Below, in pieces: positions 29,137-31,584 of a DNA stretch of 31,584 nt; within the stretch, counting starts at the first letter, position 1; the number at the start of each line of letters is the position of its first letter. This DNA is from JBBILU01 sp037444775 (GTDB lineage Bacteria; Patescibacteriota; Gracilibacteria; BD1-5; UBA6164). The translations under genes and the position numbers were made by a program. A model generated the notes under the pieces. It was not told the DNA's origin. It did not search any database and saw only the letters and a program-made list of their open reading frames with translations. The stretch is from positions 1-31,584 of the forward strand of contig JBBILU010000014.1 in NCBI GenBank assembly GCA_037444775.1, written 5' to 3'.

Positions 29137-30282
29137 ATGTACAGTGAAATAAATAACCTTGAATTACAAAAATTAAATGTAATATTAAAAAATGAGGTTG
29201 ATGATAGTTATGAAATAAAATCTTGTGATAATCCTGCTTTGTATTTATCAGATTTTTTACTTGAGAAAAAAGTAAAAAATATTTTAATAGTAACAGATTC
29301 AAATGTTTTTCCTTTACATTACAAAAGTTTTGTAAAAGATATTTCAAAAACTTTGAAAGTAAATTATTTAATTTTAGAAGCTTGAGAAGAAAATAAAAAT
29401 ATTGAAGCAGTTTTGAAAATTTGTTCTGAACTTGTTAAATTAAATTTTAATAGAAATGATTATTTGATAGCTTTGTGATGAGGAGTTATTTGAGATATTG
29501 TTTGATTTGCAACTGGAATTTTTAAGAGGTGAATGAACTTTATTCAAATTCCAACAACACTTTTATCAATGTTTGATTCTTCTGTTTGAGGGAAAACTTG
29601 AATTGATTTTGAAAATATAAAAAATATTATTGGAGTTTTTAAACAACCAAAACTTGTTTTGATAAATTCAGATTTTTTATCAACTCTTCTAGAAAAAGAA
29701 ATTTTATCAGGATATTTTGAATGATTAAAACATTCTATTTTGGAAAGTGAAGAATATTTTGAAGAATTTATAACCTCATCTCTAACTTCTCTTCTTAATG
29801 AGAGGAGAATAGAAAATAATAATTTAAACAAATTTATTCTTAGAAATATTTCAGTTAAAGCAAAAATTGTAATGGAAGATGAAAAAGAAATGTGAATAAG
29901 AAAATTTTTAAATTATGGACACACTTTTGGACATGCACTTGAATCTGTAACTAATTTTGGGTTAAGTCATTGAGTTTGAGTTTGATGTTGAATCATTTTT
30001 GTAAATTTACTTTCTTTAAAGCTTTGATTTGCTAAAAAAGATTTTGTTTCTAGAGTTAATAATTTTGTTTTAGAAAAATTAAAAAGTGAAAAAATTGATT
30101 TAGACAAGCTTGATTTTGATGAGATTTATTCAAAAATGATTAGTGACAAAAAAAATACTGATATTTCTATCAGCTTTGTATTACCTTTAGATTTCTGAAG
30201 TTTCAAAGTAGAAAAAATTTGAGCAGATAAAAAAGATATTTTAAAAAAAGTTTTTGAAGAATGGAAAAATTTTGTTTTATAA
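29137..30282 (+). CDS. aroB: 3-dehydroquinate synthase (AroB-like) with an embedded repeat
   Basis: 381 residues. AroB converts DAHP to 3-dehydroquinate in the shikimate pathway, using NAD and Zn. Motifs: ALGGGVIGDIVGFATGIFKRGMNFIQIPTTLLSMFDSSVGGKTGIDFENIKNIIGVFKQP, the catalytic/zinc region GYFEGLKHSIL (Glu and Lys in the GxxExxK pattern) and YGHTFGHALE (zinc His). The third segment reads HGVGVGCG where most AroB have HGEAVAxG, so one usually conserved Glu is Val. Residues about 212-226 (ITSSLTSLLNERRIE) are encoded by a copy of the GC-rich repeat and fall in a loop between the zinc Glu and the following helix. It could be a related sugar-phosphate cyclase, but AroB is most likely. Confidence 0.88.
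29769..29815 (+). repeat. GC-rich palindromic repeat embedded in frame in aroB
   Basis: ATAACCTCATCTCTAAC, TTCTCTTCTTA, ATGAGAGGAGAATAGAA. It aligns with the reverse complement of copy B (AACCTCACCCTAAC, CCTCTCCTTAGA, TGAGAGGGGATAGAA) over about 45 bases with small indels. It keeps the reading frame and lacks TAA/TAG in that frame. Confidence 0.7.
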
Positions 30283-30291
30283 TAAAAAAAT

Positions 30292-30822
30292 ATGAAAAAA
30301 TTTTCAATAATTTTAGCAATTGATGAAAAAAAATGAATTTGAAGAAGTTGAACTTTAGCTTGGAGAATAAAAGAAGATATGAAATTTTTTAAAGAAACTA
30401 CTATTTGATATAATGGAAATAAACAAAATGTAGTCATAATGTGAAGAAAAACTTGGGATTCTATTCCCGAAAAATTTAGACCTCTTCCAAATAGAATAAA
30501 TTGTATTTTGAGTAGAAATTTGTCATCTTTTAAAAATAATACAGAAGGAATTTATTTTTCTTGCTTAGAAGAAAGTTTAGAATATTTCTCTAATAAAGAA
30601 AATATTTGAGAAATATTTGTAATTTGATGATCTGAAATATACAAATTAGCTCTAGAAAATAAATATTTGGATAAAATTTATTTAACAAGAGTTTTTTGAG
30701 ATTTCGATTGTGATACTTTTGTAAATATAAATTTTTCAAAATTTAAAGAATTAAGAAAATCTGAAGTTTTGGAAGAAAATTGAACAAAATTTGAATTTGC
30801 ACTTTTAGAAAAAATAAAATAA
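30292..30822 (+). CDS. folA: Dihydrofolate reductase
   Basis: 176 residues. DHFR reduces dihydrofolate with NADPH. Signatures: SIILAIDEKKGIGRSGTLAWRIKEDMKFFKETT (pteridine site with the Trp and the acidic residue), NVVIMGRKTWDSIPEKFRPLPNRINCILSRN (NADPH-binding GRKTW..IP), EIFVIGGSEIYKLAL (the IGG.eiY motif) and IYLTRVFGDFDCDTF. It starts 9 bases after the aroB stop, so it is cotranscribed, and a terminator follows directly. thyA or thyX is not in this window. Confidence 0.95.
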
Positions 30823-30852
30823 AAAAATCTCTAAAATTTCAGAGATTTTTTT
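30821..30852. terminator. Bidirectional terminator between folA and rpmE
   Basis: A7-TCTCT (30821-30832) pairs with AGAGA-T7 (30841-30852), loop of 8 bases; it overlaps the stop codons of both convergent genes. Confidence 0.85.
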
Positions 30853-31069
30853 ATTTTTGCATAGCTTGTGATTTTTTCATTCTTTCATAGAATTTATCAA
30901 CTGCTCAAGTTTTTTGAACTTTTTGTTCTCCTGTATAATGAGGATGACATTTTGAACAAACTTCAACTCTTATTTCAGGAGCTTTAACAGTAGAAACTAC
31001 TTCAAAAATTGCTCAACAAGTACATATTGCATTAATTTTTTTTCCTTGTGGGTGTATTTTATCTTTCAT
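30851..31069 (-). CDS. rpmE: Ribosomal protein L31 (zinc-binding form)
   Basis: 72 residues, the usual length of L31. The zinc ligands are present: ICTCG (Cys 16, 18) and VCSKCHPHYTGEQK (Cys 37, 40), so this is the C+ type. It starts MKDKIHPQGKKINAICTCG, close to the family pattern MK..iHP.y. It lies 62 bases downstream of the tRNA cluster on the same strand and may share its transcript. Its start ATG immediately follows a TATAATT sequence too close to be its own -10. Confidence 0.93.
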
Positions 31070-31131
31070 AATTATAATTTTTTACTTGTTCGCTTAATAC
31101 GAAACAAAAATTTAAAATAAATTTGGTAAAT

Positions 31132-31216
31132 TGGTGCCGAGAGAGAGACTCGAACTCTCAAGCGATTAAGCATTGGTTTCTAAGACCAACATGTATACCA
31201 ATTTCATCATCCCGGC
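31132..31216 (-). tRNA. tRNA-Leu (anticodon UAG)
   Basis: An 85-base cloverleaf with CCA encoded. The acceptor stem GCCGGGA/TCTCGGC has one G-U pair, the anticodon stem is TTGGT/ACCAA with loop CTTAGAA giving UAG, a long class II variable arm follows, and the T stem-loop is GAGAG TTCGAGT CTCTC. The discriminator is A, as for Leu. Confidence 0.9.
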
Positions 31217-31236
31217 AAAATATTTTTTTCAAAAAA

Positions 31237-31321
31237 TGGTGGGCAGAGAGGGATTCGAACCCCCGAAGTCGTAGACAAGGGATTTACAGTCCCCCCCATT
31301 TGGCCGCTCTGGAATCTGCCC
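31237..31321 (-). tRNA. tRNA-Tyr (anticodon GUA)
   Basis: 85 bases with CCA encoded. The acceptor is GGGCAGA/TCTGCCC, the anticodon stem GGGGA/TCCCT with loop CTGTAAA (GUA), a class II variable arm as in bacterial tRNA-Tyr, and a T arm with GGTTCGAATCC. Discriminator A. Confidence 0.92.
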
Positions 31322-31407
31322 ATTTAATAAAAATACGAACTTAGAATTACAAGTATAATTTTTATCTTACAATTCTTGAATTCGTGCTTTAAAAAAATAT
31401 GTATAAA

Positions 31408-31483
31408 TGGAGCCACCAATCGGATTTGAACCGATGACCGTTCGCTTACAAGGCGAATGCTCTACCAGCTGAGCTATGGTGGC
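31408..31483 (-). tRNA. tRNA-Thr (anticodon UGU)
   Basis: 76 bases with CCA encoded. Acceptor GCCACCA/TGGTGGC, D arm AGCTCAGCTGGTAGAGC, anticodon stem-loop TTCGC CTTGTAA GCGAA (UGU), T arm ATCGG TTCAAAT CCGAT, discriminator T. It is the first of the three tRNAs behind a promoter. Confidence 0.95.
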
Positions 31484-31503
31484 TTTCAAAAATGTGGGCA
31501 TAT

Positions 31504-31529
31504 ATTATAAAAAAAATCTGACAAGTCAA
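31504..31529 (-). promoter_or_regulatory. Predicted promoter of the tRNA cluster
   Basis: On the minus strand TTGACT (31524-31529), 14-15 bp, TATAAT (31504-31509), ending 21 bases before the tRNA-Thr 5' end. The spacer is short but both hexamers are good. Confidence 0.5.
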
Positions 31530-31545
31530 ATTTTTTTTGTATTTT
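31518..31545 (+). promoter_or_regulatory. Predicted promoter of the last gene, leaderless geometry
   Basis: CTGACA (31518-31523), 16 bp, TATTTT (31540-31545); the expected start at 31552 is the A of the ATG. It overlaps the divergent tRNA promoter. Confidence 0.35.
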
Positions 31546-31551
31546 AGGGAG

Positions 31552-31584
31552 ATGAAATTTAAGCTAAAAAATATTCCCTATTTA
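31552..31584 (+). CDS. Start of an unidentified gene, cut by window end
   Basis: ATG followed by ten codons (KFKLKNIPYL) to the end of the window, frame open. An AGGGAG sequence touches the ATG but is too close for a normal Shine-Dalgarno. Too short to identify; called because it lies divergent from the tRNA cluster behind a plausible promoter. Confidence 0.4.
   Translation, partial: MKFKLKNIPYL

Noticed and set aside
31123..31344. 73-codon plus-strand ORF with 'RERDSN' motifs
   Set aside because: It is the antisense reading of the tRNA-Leu and tRNA-Tyr genes; these well-known spurious translations are not proteins.

Overview
The window reads as chromosome from a Candidate Phyla Radiation bacterium of the Gracilibacteria/Absconditabacteria (BD1-5/SR1) kind. 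The DNA is very AT-rich, and nearly every gene is broken by TGA unless TGA is read as glycine (genetic code 25). TGA falls where conserved families demand Gly: three of the four P-loop glycines of AtpD are TGA, while Trp is TGG and stops are only TAA or TAG. All coding calls use this code. Phylum-level placement is an inference from code, composition and gene content.

Layout. 1-912: 5'-truncated AAA-type ATPase (+). 944-4384: 1,146-residue protein with an N-terminal LysM domain (-). 4502-4699: small ORF behind a promoter that would give a leaderless mRNA. 4746-8016: ruvA and secA (-). 8178-10506: membrane protein, YmdB-type phosphoesterase and a small membrane protein (+). 10539-20213: a long minus-strand block led by dnaG, then a two-TM protein and atpB-E-F-H-A-G, a small TM protein, an RNase HI, a heptad-repeat coiled-coil protein containing an assembly gap, and atpD-atpC. 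20584-22122: small TM protein, thioredoxin-fold protein and MscS-like membrane protein (-). 22257-26617: prepilin peptidase, a protein that recalls a conserved CPR family, a possible 70-residue membrane protein, a hairpin-rich non-coding stretch, and a secreted M23 endopeptidase with a lysozyme-like C-terminus (+). 26660-28446: FemAB-like transferase and two paralogous TrbC/VirB2-type pilins (-). 28561-30822: O-methyltransferase, aroB, folA (+). 30851-31483: rpmE and tRNA-Leu, tRNA-Tyr, tRNA-Thr (-). 31552-31584: start of another gene (+).

How the genes fit together. The F1Fo subunits form one ATP synthase, with unusual passengers inside the operon and a short delta subunit. SecA, the prepilin peptidase, the pilins, the M23 hydrolase, the FemAB-like enzyme and the LysM protein make a cell-surface set that would suit an attached lifestyle (inference). 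Housekeeping is represented by dnaG, ruvA, rnhA, rpmE and tRNAs; folate and shikimate steps by folA and aroB.

A GC-rich palindromic repeat occurs in three intergenic spacers (ruvA/secA, atpD/atpC, atpG/atpA), and a related copy is embedded in frame in aroB. This, the gap-collapsed heptad-repeat protein and the hairpin cluster at 24111-24465 are the most unusual signals.
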